From Halichondria panicea (taxonomy: Eukaryota > Porifera > Demospongiae > Suberitida > Halichondriidae): a stretch of 64,000 bases of DNA. Each line of letters opens with the position of its first letter. Position 1 is the stretch's first letter. Positions 1-32,100 of this stretch are shown here, piece by piece. The notes below the pieces were generated by a model, which saw only the letters and a program-made list of their open reading frames with translations, was not told where the DNA came from and made no database searches. The translations under genes and the position numbers were made by a program. The DNA lies in the NCBI RefSeq assembly GCF_963675165.1, contig NC_087387.1:408501-472500 (forward strand), read 5' to 3'.

Positions 1-93
1 AGTAATATCAGTGGTGTGTACACTTATTGTCCTATTTTCCTCGTATTTACTGCATCACATGACATCTGTACACACGTCACATGACATCTGTAG

Positions 94-785
94 GGAACTG
101 TCAAAGTACCAGCGAGAGGGGAGTTTCCCTGAGAAGAAGGGCTACAAACCCAACGTCAGGATCGTACATGTTGACGACTCTGGGAGAGAGTTATCTATTA
201 AAGAGGTATTGCTGCATCCCTTAATATCAGTACATACTCTGTCCCTCCATATTGAAAGTTTATACACTACTAGCCAGAAGACTTTTTGTGCAACTTCCCC
301 CTATCCAACCAGCTGTTTTGTTATCTACGAAAACTATACACGCGCCACTGACATGCATGCAGGAATCACTACAAGTGCTTGTGTATTTGGCCTAGATGTC
401 ATCACAGCCATCAATGCTCTGAACTTGTAGTGATTCGTGCACGCATGTCGGACCTCCTCTGATGTGTCCCCAAACTAATACTATACAAGTGGCTTAGGAT
501 TATGATTTGTATACACACATGTGTACCTATATGTATTACTATTGAAATTTATTCTTCTGTGTGCAGGCATTCCGGTTCATGTCTCACAAGTTTCACGGGA
601 AAGGCTCCGGAAAGAAGAAGATTGAGAAGAGGTTGAAGAAGATCCAGGAGGAGGAGTTTCTTAAGTCATCCAGCTCTATTGACACGCCCCTCAACACTCT
701 GGCCATGCTCAAGAGCAAGCAAGCGGCCTCTCAGTCTCCCTATATACTCCTCAAGGGTGCTGGGGCCCAGTCATTGCAGGCGTGA
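94..785 (+). CDS. SART1: SART1, C-terminal end (partial)
   Basis: These are the last two coding exons of the U4/U6.U5 tri-snRNP protein SART1, a nuclear pre-mRNA splicing factor needed to recruit the tri-snRNP to the spliceosome. Exon 94-205 encodes a stretch including GYKPNVRIVHVDDSGRELS. Exon 567-785 encodes AFRFMSHKFHGKGSGKKK, then a basic helix and the tail SPYILLKGAGAQSLQA. The block HKFHGKGSGK, the SSxDTPL motif and the terminal SPYILL segment match the human C-terminus as I remember it. Splice sites are AG at 92-93, GT at 206 and CAG at 564-566; the junction falls between codons (GAG|GCA). The stop at 783-785 is followed at once by an imperfect GT repeat. Upstream exons lie outside the window. 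The 5' edge of the first exon is the least certain point. Confidence 0.88.
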
Positions 786-791
786 GTGTGT

Positions 792-833
<42 letters not shown>

Positions 834-980
834 GTGTGTGTGTGTGTCTAGTGTAGAGCAAGACTTGCATGATGCTTACAGTACTACCTCTTCACTTCAC
901 TAATGCTACGTTCCATTGTGTACAGCCAAGACCTCTTGATACAGCCCATAGTGTGGTCCCCCTCCCACTGTGCCATGTAT

Positions 981-1241
981 TAAGACAGGAGCCCATAAAG
1001 AGAAGGAGCGGCTAACTTCAACGTACACTCGGGGATCACATCTCGTAATTGCCGGTGAAACCGCACTTCCTTGTTTGGAAGCGACTAAGTGCTTGCAAAC
1101 CGCATCCCTGCATTGCGTATAACACGTGTAGGGATTCAACCACTTAGTGGACCCTGCATATATGGAAATGCGGTCATAACCACTTACGAGATGTGATCCC
1201 CGTAGTTAGCCGCTCCTTCTCTTTATGGGCTCCTGATTAAG
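981..1241. repeat. Palindromic fold-back element in SART1 3' flank
   Basis: Sequence at about 981-1047 (GGAGCCCATAAAGAGAAGGA onward) recurs as reverse complement at about 1184-1241, giving arms of roughly 60 bp around a 135-bp centre that itself has weaker self-complementarity. It looks like a non-autonomous MITE-type element. The ORF running through it on the minus strand is a by-product of the palindrome. The rest of 786-1720 holds only the GT repeat next to the SART1 stop and no gene that I can support. Confidence 0.65.
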
Positions 1242-1720
1242 ATTTAGAAGTCCTAGTGCTCCACCACTAAGAGTACTACAGGGAGAGTACCTGGGAAATC
1301 CCCTTTATGGTTCACCACTTAGGTTAAAGGAATGCGCTCTGTATGTGCCTCTAATTGCCCCTGAAGATGATATACAGGCCAGGCACTCAAGGTCCCCCCA
1401 ACCCTACGTCCCAAATAAACAGCTTGTGTACAAAACAACCCCGTAACTGTAAAATGGTCTAAAATTTTCCTCCCCATTTCCCAATCCTTCACATGCTCAC
1501 ACCTGATTCTTCTTCACATAGGCCGGATGTAATCCGGAAGAGAAAGTGACCACCAACAGAGCAGCAAGGAGCTAAATACATACTTGACTAAATAGTTCTA
1601 CACACTGTACTCTTGAATTTCTCTTAAAATAATTTTGTCATTTCTGTTTCAAAGTTGGATTACACTTTCGACTGATATTTGATTATTATGAACAAACGCA
1701 ACATTGAAAAAATTATATAA

Positions 1721-3140
1721 TTATGGACCCGGTCTTGCTCGTATTACAAGTACAATAATGGCTACTACAGTCACCGTGGTGATGGCCGCCACAGCTACCA
1801 GTCCTCCTATAACTCCACCCACTATGGCTCCGACATTAGCCGCACCTCCCAGCTCACCTGCAGAGAGAGAGGGGTAATGATTTAATCAATGGCTACAATA
1901 ATTATAAAAGTTTGAATTAAACTATTCATGCTAAGTGGGATGTAATCAGAGCTAGGAGGTACGACATGAGTACCTCGATTAGGCTTGGTCACGTGCAAGA
2001 TTCAACAGTGAAGTTATTGTTGCATGTGACTAATTAACTCAATTTCAGCCTATAATTGAGATACTCGTGTCGGACCTCTTCTGGCGTGTAATTTTTGGGA
2101 TATACTTAAGAGGCTGGAAAGTGGCGTGACAACTCAACGTACCATGTGAGACATGTGAGTAATGATATTATTACAGTCAACAATGGACACTCCAAATAAA
2201 GTGTTTGATCACTGGCACCTACACTTGTTAGGAAACTGATTGTATAAGCTTACCACAAATAAGCTCTTTGATAGTATTGGTACTGTCTAATAAAATAATA
2301 GGCAAAGCTTTCATCTTTAGAATGTTGCTATGGACTTTTTAATGTGATTAATAATTATAGCCATGGTAACAGGTTATACATTAGGTGCATAGAATGAAGC
2401 ACAATCATCAATGTTCCCAATGAAGGAACACTGCAGCTAAAGGTTTACTAAAACCCCCGGAATAAGTAAAGGAGGGAAGCTGATAGTATAAGCTCAACAC
2501 AAATAAATAAGCTCTTTGATAGTTAGTACTTCATAGCTACATGTACACAAGTTGTGACTGGCACTGTCTAATAACCTCTATAATCAACCATACCGGCTAG
2601 ACTTTTTTCATTATTATTGAAACAACACTTTAGTTTAGATAAGATACTGAGTCTTGTTAATAGAACTGAGTGGTTTTTTTTTAGTTACTATAAATAGATC
2701 TAGCCTAATTGTATCAGAGTTGTATATTTCAACAACACAGCTATAGAGGTGTACTCCCTCAGTAGTACTGCAGGCATGTTTTTAACCTTCATAGTATAGC
2801 TATATATAGAGGACTCATGCATGCAGGCTAATATGCTTATATTTGTACATTGCCTCACTTCCAATCACTTGTATGTCCCCAGGTAGCGGCGCTAGTTCCT
2901 CAGTGGTGGTTGTTGCCATGGTAGTAGGTGCGGAGGTGGTAGGTGCAGCGGTTGTTGGGTCCGGAGTTCTTGGATCACCTGACGTGTGTGGGGGGTACAA
3001 CAATGTGAGTATTGTATGTGTGTGGGGGGGTATGAGAACTAGGAGCCATATGTAAAGTGACTGACAATACTGTAGTAAGTGAAAGTAATTATGTGTGCAT
3101 GTGTGTGTGGGTGTGGGTGTGTGTGTGTGTGTGTGGAGGG

Positions 3141-3185
<45 letters not shown>

Positions 3186-3186
3186 A

Positions 3187-3235
<49 letters not shown>

Positions 3236-3950
3236 ATGTGCGTGTGTGTGTGTGTGTGCATGTGTGTGTGTGTGTGTGTGTGTGTGTGGGGGGGGGGTGA
3301 GCTTACATGTCATACAGTTTCCAGCGGAATTCACGTACGATAGTCCACCAATGGTGTTGGTACAGCACGAGTCAATTGACGCCATTGCATCCAGTCCCAA
3401 ACCACTGTCCTGGCATGTACTGGTCCCGTAGCATATCACATTCACTGCAGAGCATGGATTAGGCAAATGACAATTACAACACTAAAAACCATTGCTAAAA
3501 TTTCGTCACCATGCTGTATGCAAAGCCAAATAATCTGTGCACTATGCCAGTTGGATCTACCAATGCAATCAACGGCTATACCACAAATATGATAGCTGCT
3601 GAGCTGTACTTACTTGAGCATACTACACAGACCTCTGCTCCTTGTGTTTGATAAGCCAAATACCCTCTATCACAACACTCGGTCCCAGAGTTGACCACTG
3701 CACTCGCATTCCCCGCGCAACTAAAGACTTCCGTAGTGTAACAGTCAGCTAGGGAATGAACTATGCAGGGATTGCATGAGGTTAAAGAATGCATATAGCA
3801 CAACTATCATATAAAACACAAGTGGAACAGTACCCTCATAGGATGCATGTTGCAACCTGTGATTATAACTTAAAACTCACTTTGTTGAACAGATATTGAG
3901 CACAGCAGAGCTGCTACTGCAGTTAAGGACAACATATTATTGGCTTGCAT
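1721..3950 (-). CDS. small type I membrane protein with two Cys-rich modules
   Basis: I do not recognise the family. Five exons (3881-3950, 3614-3760, 3307-3444, 2859-2978, 1721-1857) give a 203-residue protein. Exon 1 is a signal peptide (MQANNMLSLTAVAALLCSIS). Exons 2 and 3 each encode one module of about 47 residues with pattern CY...C...CC...(Y)...C..C. The two have related cysteine spacing (ECCDRGYLAY against SCCTNTIGGLSYV). Exon 4 is a Thr/Pro-rich stalk, likely O-glycosylated. Exon 5 is a Gly/Val-rich membrane helix ending in a very short basic tail (IRARPGP). All four introns are phase 1, as is typical of shuffled extracellular modules, and every junction keeps the frame. It is probably a cell-surface protein; ligand and function are unknown. 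Intron 3 contains a long GT tract and intron 4 a MITE. Confidence 0.62.
1952..2083. repeat. MITE, AGGAGGT-type inverted ends (copy 1)
   Basis: This 130-bp element lies in intron 4 of the Cys-rich membrane protein gene. It is clearly homologous along its length to 13561-13684: both contain CGATTAGGCTTGGTCACGTG, then GTTGCATGTGACTAATTAAC. Its ends are inverted (AGGAGGTACGACATGAG against CTCGTGTCGGACCTCTTCT). A solo end-like sequence (ATGTCGGACCTCCTCTG) is at 445-461 in the SART1 intron. Confidence 0.7.
3096..3290. repeat. (GT)n microsatellite in intron 3 of the Cys-rich gene
   Basis: Nearly pure GT with scattered GC/GG/CAT interruptions, over about 195 bp. On the coding (minus) strand it reads (CA)n and lies between the donor at 3306 and the acceptor at 2979. 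It generates spurious ORFs of Cys-Val and His-Thr repeats, which are not genes. Confidence 0.95.
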
Positions 3951-4364
3951 TATTTATTTAATTTATACAGTCTGCCTTTCTGGTAAATCTAAGAGTTGAT
4001 CCACACTTCTATAATTATACAGTCAAGAATGAACTCTTGATATACTACAATAACACCCACGCATACATCCTGCATTGTGCAACACACATATCTCTTAGCC
4101 CTTATTATACAACTGAATACGTATACATGCAAAGCACTGAACAACAAGCCAAGAAAATTGATCATGAAGTGGCATGGTCTAGCTCTGGTATAATTATGGG
4201 AAAATATATACAAATGTGGAATTGGAAATAAATACAATATTCAATACAAGAGCACAGCTAAATCAATGCATGCTATAACATAAACAGAGAATTTGAACTG
4301 GCATAGCGTTACAAAATGAATGTAGCATCATATTATATCTGATTAAAATCACTATAGTGACAGT
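3951..4364. other. intergenic, between STRIP 3' end and the Cys-rich gene start
   Basis: About 410 bp, AT-rich. It must hold the STRIP 3' UTR and the promoter of the minus-strand Cys-rich gene. I see no coding exon, RNA gene or repeat here. Confidence 0.5.
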
Positions 4365-10808
<6,444 letters not shown>

Positions 10809-11031
10809 CTCTGTAGCTGTGTGTGTGTCTCTCAGCTTCAGCACAGACAAACTAATCAGTGTCTTCTTTGTATGTTTTCTTCTTAAGTGCAGCATAAATA
10901 CGGTCTATCACATGAGTACGGCCATTGCTCATGTGTGCAATACCTTTCTTGTAGAGCAGCAACGATATCGACAAAGCCTTTCCTTGGGTATACTGGTCTA
11001 CGTGTAGAGCTGAAGCAGAAGCGAGGTTACA
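10809..11031. promoter_or_regulatory. divergent promoter STRIP / amphiphysin
   Basis: Only 223 bp separate the start codons of STRIP (minus) and amphiphysin (plus), so both 5' UTRs and a shared bidirectional promoter must lie here. No clear TATA box is seen. The assignment follows from gene geometry alone. Confidence 0.5.
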
Positions 11032-23414
<12,383 letters not shown>

Positions 23415-23672
23415 CTCAATTAGAACAACTTTTTTCAGATAATTACTGCTCTTGTTGTGTGCAATACTTCTAATTAGCTGTCAAAATTATAATTGTTCAG
23501 GTTGTGTTTTACGTTGATAACAATTTTTTTTTATATAATTATAAAAGACATGCATGTGTATATACTGAACTAAACTGTATATCACAACTACTATAATTAT
23601 ACTGTATAATAATTATTGTCAGACACAAAAGTTGAAAATAACAATTATTTACATTGTCAAATGAAATAATGT
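23415..23672. other. convergent 3' regions
   Basis: About 258 bp of AT-rich sequence between the amphiphysin stop and the stop of the minus-strand secreted protein. It should hold both 3' UTRs. Nothing else is seen. Confidence 0.5.
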
Positions 23673-24152
23673 TCAGATGTCCCAGTACAACTTGTGGCAC
23701 GTGTTCTCCGGGAGGTAGTTACCCAAATTCCCAATACATGCACCACAGGCACAAGCAGTCGGAATTTCCATCGTCATCGTTGGCCCAGTAAATAACATTA
23801 CACCAGCTGTGTTGACACAGATCGCTGGGGAATAACTGTCTGTGGTTGTGATGGTACTCGATTTGCAGCAGGTTAATCCATCATTCGTGGTAGAACATCT
23901 ATGCGATTCATTCTTACTTGTCGAACCCGTAACAATAATGTCATACTTGATCCCAGATGCACATACTCCTCTGCAGGCTGTGACTAGGTACAAGCAGCTC
24001 AGTTGTGCGCTGTGTACATTGGCGAGATCCTCACGAGTGAGTACATGAATCCAAGTACTTTTGAGTTCACATTGACTTGACCCAGCTAAAACGGTGGTAG
24101 CTATTAGGCTAGAACAGAGGAGACCCAGCAGCACAAGCGTTACTGAGTTCAT
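23673..24152 (-). CDS. secreted cystine-knot protein, bursicon/glycoprotein-hormone-like pattern
   Basis: Intronless, 159 residues. Start chosen at MNSVTLVLLGLLCSSLIATT because this gives a clean signal peptide (cleavage near residue 23-26); the longer in-frame start would bury it. The mature part has 12 cysteines: C28, C53, C60, C64, C86, C95, C96, C112, C134, C136, C139, C152. The segment ACRGVCASG (59-67) is a C-x-G-x-C motif, followed by a CC pair and a final ACACGACIG (133-141). From memory, bursicon shows the same order: ACVGRCAS, a CC pair, a single C, then CMCRPC. This suggests a CTCK-type cystine-knot ligand. Two N-glycosylation sequons may exist near 81. It lies head to head with another secreted Cys-rich gene. 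No homologue was searched, and a chance resemblance of a Cys-rich protein cannot be excluded. Confidence 0.6.
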   Translation of the reverse strand: MNSVTLVLLGLLCSSLIATTVLAGSSQCELKSTWIHVLTREDLANVHSAQLSCLYLVTACRGVCASGIKYDIIVTGSTSKNESHRCSTTNDGLTCCKSSTITTTDSYSPAICVNTAGVMLFTGPTMTMEIPTACACGACIGNLGNYLPENTCHKLYWDI

Positions 24153-24344
24153 TTTAATTTCGATTTGCTGTTTTGTCTTTCTCGCTTTTCTGCAAGACGT
24201 GAGGAGGAGGGGCTCCTTTATGCAAGTATGCCACGCGCATGCGCACAACTTGAAACTAGGGTGAGTCTATAAAATAAAACTGCCTGTGCTGGTGAACAAA
24301 CTATTGAACTCAAACTAGCTGTTGTACTACTCTCTAGAGCAGCA
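24153..24344. promoter_or_regulatory. bidirectional promoter of the secreted gene pair
   Basis: 192 bp between two divergent start codons. On the plus strand TATAAAA is at 24268-24274, about 71 bp before the ATG at 24345. On the minus strand CATAAAGG is at about 24215-24222, some 65 bp before the ATG at 24152. The near-symmetric arrangement suggests co-regulation of the two genes. Confidence 0.55.
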
Positions 24345-24785
24345 ATGGGACGACAGAGTGTGACACTGATTCAACTTGCAGTAGTACTTTGCACAGCACT
24401 AATGCTACCAGTAGTGAGTGGAAGTTGCCCTCGTTATAACAAAAACTTGTGGTGTGTAAGCAAGGTCGATATTAATGTCGATATTAAAGTGGACAATTGC
24501 GACTACACTCTGACGAATGTGAACAGAGGGACTTGTGTGAACAATGTTACTCTAGTTGAGGACTGTACCCAAGAACGCCAATGTGAATCAACCTACTACG
24601 AAGGACCTCCAGCAAATGCAGGACAGGTGCATAGAACGTGCATCCCGAGTAATACTGCGATTATTACAGGAGCAAAAATTGCAAGCCTTTCATCAAACAA
24701 TGCAAGAGCAGGCTGTGCTCCTACAAAATATATACCATACGAATTTGTGAACGTGACCTCTTGCAAATGTGATTATTTTCCATAA
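24345..24785 (+). CDS. secreted Cys-rich protein, possible partner of the cystine-knot gene
   Basis: Intronless, 146 residues. Signal peptide MGRQSVTLIQLAVVLCTALM ends near residue 26. The mature chain has ten cysteines (28, 37, 52, 64, 74, 80, 99, 124, 140, 142), two N-glycosylation sequons (N67-V-T, N136-V-T) and a C-terminal SCKC (139-142). The final C-x-C following a long hydrophobic strand (YIPYEFVNVT) resembles the last strand of cystine-knot ligands, but the C-x-G-x-C motif is incomplete (only NRGTC). I therefore do not assign a family. An AATAAA at 24830-24835 lies 45 bp after the stop. Same size, intronless structure and secretion as its divergent neighbour suggest a functional pair. 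Confidence 0.6.
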   Translation: MGRQSVTLIQLAVVLCTALMLPVVSGSCPRYNKNLWCVSKVDINVDIKVDNCDYTLTNVNRGTCVNNVTLVEDCTQERQCESTYYEGPPANAGQVHRTCIPSNTAIITGAKIASLSSNNARAGCAPTKYIPYEFVNVTSCKCDYFP

Positions 24786-24989
24786 GTTTCAGTTGTAATT
24801 GTATGCAACAAACTGTTTTCATTCTTGTCAATAAAATTAATTATCTTCTTGTGTAAAATTGTGTACAGAATAAACGTCAATGTTTCAATTGTGGCAAATT
24901 AAAGAGTTTTCCTATGTATAGCTATAGCAAGCAACTTCACAAATTAGCACAGCTTTGTACCATGCATACAGTTAATACCCATGCATGGT

Positions 24990-27545
<2,556 letters not shown>

Positions 27546-27676
27546 GAATAACCTACCTACATGTTCTCATTGAATAAAAGTGGTACATGGCTTTTCACAA
27601 CACTCATTGAAAAAACAACAACACATCGTAAGAAATGTGCACACATTGAAACAGCAGTGATTAAATCTAACAAGTG

Positions 27677-28820
27677 TTACTTAGCAACAGTCTGTGTTTG
27701 TTCCATACCAGCTATTTTCATCTGCATCACACTTACAATGCCTACATGAGGAAAGGAGAGAAGCATTAAACGAGTTTTGTCAGCCGCTCTGTTTGTCTGA
27801 CTACACATGATGACTTGTATATAAGCCCCGAGGCAACAGTTTACATAATCATAGGTAGTACATGTGTAGGAGCTGTGAATACAAGTAGCAACAGTAACTA
27901 AGGGATGTGGCCACTCAGTAGAATAGTTAGCTTACTTTCTCGCATTTTCATCTTTTCTATCAGCACTCCTTGCATTTTTTCCAGGTTCTTAGTAACATAA
28001 TCAATTTTCCTCTGAAAGAACTGACTAGCTTCCTTTGTGCCCTGCGTAGTGGTGGAAGGACACAGCTTTAATAAAGTACTACAGTTTGGGCTATAGCATA
28101 GTTATGAGTTATGGAAGAAGAGAAGTTAACGAAACTTTTCAAGTTTACTTAGCAAAATGTACTAAACATCAGATGTCGTAAGTGAAGGATTGAATCATAA
28201 TAATGATGAATTAAAATCTCACTTTTTCCACATAGTAGCCAGTTCCAACATCCACAATTACTTTATCACAGTTCTTTAGCTTTCCCGGCACGTACATCTG
28301 ATAGTTACTAAGGACAACCAACGTCCTACAACTCTATAACATGTACTGGTATACATCATTATACAGACACAGTAATAAAAATTATGTATTTCTCAATAAC
28401 TATGATTATTGCAAGGATACTGAGTTAGTCAGAGGCACCAAAATTGTCTTTCCTACAAAAGACGAAATTATATATTTAATAATTATAGATATTAATTCTT
28501 GTTGCGGTACCTTCATTTTCGGGTGTGATTGTCTCCAGTGAATCTTGAGAATCTTTCAGTTTTCGTTGAACCGTTTTCAGCTGTTGCATGGACGACTGAA
28601 TCAATTGCACTTCCTACAAAATTTAGAATGCCAATACATTATGTATCCTGCAGCTAGAAAATACATAAAGCATGCGTATCATTGTGGTGTGCTCTATATA
28701 AGAAATGCATAATTATATTAATTTTAATAACTCTCCAAGCTTGTATATCTATACCTCTTCCAATTGTGTCTTGACGTTGTCTAGCTGAGGGAGAGACAGT
28801 TGACTGGCGTTCACGGCCAT
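27677..28820 (-). CDS. PFDN5: prefoldin subunit 5
   Basis: Alpha-class subunit of the hexameric cytosolic prefoldin co-chaperone, which passes nascent actin and tubulin to the CCT chaperonin (CCT5 is also in this window). Six exons: 28755-28820, 28511-28613, 28421-28452, 28223-28297, 27936-28041, 27677-27741, giving 148 residues (human about 154). N-terminal helix: LSLPQLDNVKTQLEEEVQLI. Central beta region: ENEGKTILVPLTNS, MYVPGKL, VIVDVGTGYYVEK. C-terminal helix: ASQFFQRKIDYVTKNLEKMQ, then VSVMQMKIAGMEQTQTVAK. All phases fit. Exon 3 is only 32 bp. Its downstream intron starts GTATCCTTG and has no pyrimidine tract before the acceptor, so it may be U12-type. The first ATG follows the human N-terminal pattern closely. 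Confidence 0.93.
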
Positions 28821-28902
28821 TGTGGACTGAGGTTTTCGGTTGATGGGTTGACTTAATTATGAATTGGTAAAGGTCGTCCTTGCACAGGACAGGGGGGTGG
28901 GG

Positions 28903-29011
28903 CTCAGAGGGGTCAAAAGATCTATCATCTACTCTTCCTTTGGTACCTCACTGCCTCCTGGATTGGAGGCACCAAAGGAAGAGTTAGATGATGGAATATG
29001 GCCTCTCTGAG
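28903..29011. repeat. long hairpin upstream of PFDN5
   Basis: An inverted repeat with arms of about 47-50 bp (CTCAGAGGGGTC onward, containing ATCTACTCTTCCTTTGGTAC, against its complement ending GGCCTCTCTGAG) and a loop of about 10 bases. It sits between the PFDN5 start codon and the TIMELESS stop. Apart from this hairpin, the 28821-29156 intergenic stretch shows nothing recognisable. Confidence 0.7.
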
Positions 29012-29156
29012 TGGGTGGGGCTGGTCTTGCTAATGGCCACTCCCACAAAGGAAACTGTTTTTTTATATAAATATTTCAACACACAACAAGGATTATGATA
29101 AAATGGAAAAAATAGCAGGGAATAAAAGAAAACTGTTTGTGCAAATAATATTATGT

Positions 29157-32100
29157 TTAAGATACGACTGATTGTGAGACAGCCAGTGTTCCCATGGAGC
29201 CAGGTTGATCACTACTACAGTCATCATTATAGCACTCCTCCATAGCTAGGTGTGTAGACAGGTCAACAGTGTCGGCAGGAGGTGAGTTAATCTCTCGAGG
29301 TTCCAAGTCCATTACCAATCCATTGTCATCACTCTCAGAGCCACTGTCCGCTAGTTTAGCAGCTTTTGTCAACGGTTTAGAAGAGCTAGATTTGTCATCA
29401 CCGCTACTATCGCCATCGTCGGACGAGTCTTGGAATTGTCTTAATCGTTTCCTGACACTGTCTACGTTCGATGGCATCCCCTCAGATTCCAATTGTATAT
29501 TCAATAATGGCGTTTCCTCGCCTTCACTCTCGCTAGAAGACAGGTCAAGACGTCTGCTTTTCTTTAATTTCTTCGATCGACTGTCGTTTGCAGTATCACC
29601 GTTTTCACTATCACTTGATGCTACTTCTCGTCTTGCCTTGTTTCTTTTTAGACTGTTTTGTGTCTCTCTAGTTTCGCTATCGTCCGAATCATCGAAAAAG
29701 CTTCCACGTCTTGTCAACCGAGGCCTCTTGGAGAGTGTTGTCGACTGGGACTTTCCCGTATCTTTAGGGGACTTTCCCCTGTGTACAGGGCTTTTCCCTT
29801 TGCTTTTCCTCAGTTCAGTGAGTGCTTCAGTTTTGGTCATTTCTCTGATGCCTTCAAACGAGTTGTCTTCATCGCTGTACCATTGTCCATTGTCATGGGA
29901 ACCACTTTGTCCATCGCCATGAAGACTCTTTGCTGCCTTTTCCAGTTCTTGTGGTGACATTGTCGACGGAATCCTCCAATAGACCTCCTGTGAAAAAAGG
30001 GAGGGAGAAATTAACAAAGTGCTACAGTACATACACCAGTGGTGGTTGGTACTAACTAGCTCTAAACAAAAATAACTACCTCTTAAGAGACAATTGGTGT
30101 GTTGAATTGACATTCAATATAAACGCAAGTTTGAAATTTCTGGGCAGCACATCACTGTATAATTATGTACGTGTATATTGAAGGATTTTGCTAACCTGTT
30201 CAGAAGGTGGTTGGAGGTTGAGAAGTTTGAGCAGCTGTTCAAATTCCTTCGTTCTCAAAGCCTTTGCTATAGACTCACTCACGCCCACCACACACAAGTC
30301 CTCCCACTCATCTGTGTACAGAGGAAGTCGTACTTCATTAGCTAGCATATTGTTGATATTCGTACTCTACATACATGCATGTACATACGTACAATTTCCT
30401 CCAAAGTTATAATTATTACGAGGGTGTACATGTACCACTGTATAAGTAATGCCCCATAGTTATTAGCACGCCTACAGTACAGGTATAGTTATGCTATGGC
30501 TCTGTGAGATACGCACCGTCCATTCGTCTGTCCCTGGCCTCATCAGTGAGATACGCCTCCAGCCACGAGAGCTGGTCACTGTAGCCACTAGACTGAAGAT
30601 TGGACACTAGACGGCCTAAATCACTAGGCGTAGGAGCTTTTGTTATTGGACGCCTCGGTTCCATTTCGCCAGAGTCTGATTCTTCTGAATCTGATAATGG
30701 AACCTGTTCAGGTAGAATCTTTTTCTTCTCTGGAGATACGAAAATGAAACATCTATAAAAATTTGTTCGCTTAAAAATGAAAAATGTGAGGGTACCAGGA
30801 AGCAATAATCAGATAATCACAACGTACAAATGTACCCACTTTTTTCTGGCAGTAATCCAAGTGCTTGAAGCTGTGCAGTGACATCTCTAATCCCTCGGCC
30901 AGGGAAGAACTCCATTACGCCCTTCACATCCCCACTCTCACAGCCGTACACATCGTGGAGACGGGAAAGCTCCTCCTCTGACCACACCCCCTAGACATGT
31001 AGCGAAAGACAAAGTCAGAATGTTGATAGTCAATTTCTGGCAACTGTACTCAAATTCGTACATGAATAACATGACTGTGTAGCGTGCTAGAATACTGTAC
31101 TACAGGTAAGTCTCAAATAACCTTTGTGAGTTTGTTTGATTTCTTGTTGAGCTCTTTTCTAGAGCTGACCAGGCCTTGAGTGACTAGTTGCTTGACTATC
31201 TGCCTGCGTGAGCGAGGGATACCACCACCAACAAGACCGGCCTCGATACACGCCACAACATCTATAACACAGACACACACAAGCAATTGTTATAACACTG
31301 TACAGAGCTAGCAGTACTTGTGAGATGTACGTACATGTGTATACTACATCTAGAGATACATGAAATTGGATCATCAAAACTAAATTAATGGCTGTTGAAA
31401 GATGCTCAACTACCCCCCTGTTTAATCAATGGTTCGATCGGGGACTCTTTCAGTCGCCATAACTTGAATTCCGTCGATCCAATTTCACTGATTTTATGAT
31501 TATCTGAAAGTTTAGAAAGATACCTTTCATTTGGTGTTATGGATGTTCATATTTGGGAGATCAAAGAATTTGCCAATTTTGGCCAAATACCATGGATAGC
31601 CCATGGTCCAAAGGCGAAAATGCCAAATTATGACCCCAACCAAATTTTGGATTTAAATGCATCATTTGAAAGATTTCTTTATAAGCTTTCAGAAAATCAT
31701 AAAATTTTTTAAATTGGATCATCAAAACTCAAGTTATGGCTGTTGAAAGATGCTCAACTGACACTCCCCCTGTTTAATACATGTAAATGGTTCGGAGACT
31801 CTTTCAGTCGCCATAACTCGAATTCCGTTGATCCAATTTCACTGATTGTGTGATTTTCTGAAAGCTTAGAAAAAGACCTTTCAAATGATGTCATGGATGT
31901 TCATATTTGGGAGATCAAAGAATTTGCTAATTTCGGCCGAATACCATGGATTATAGCCCATGGTCCAAGGGCGAAAAATGCCAAATTATGGCCCCAACCA
32001 AATTTGGATTTAAATACATCATTTGAAAGGTCTCTTTCTAAGCTTTCAGAAAATCATAAAAATTTTGAAATTGGATCATCAAAACTAAAGTTATGGCTGT

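Noticed and set aside
29269-29957. 217-codon plus-strand ORF opposite the TIMELESS last exon
   Set aside because: It is the antisense shadow of a Ser/Asp-rich coding exon; the minus strand matches TIMELESS.
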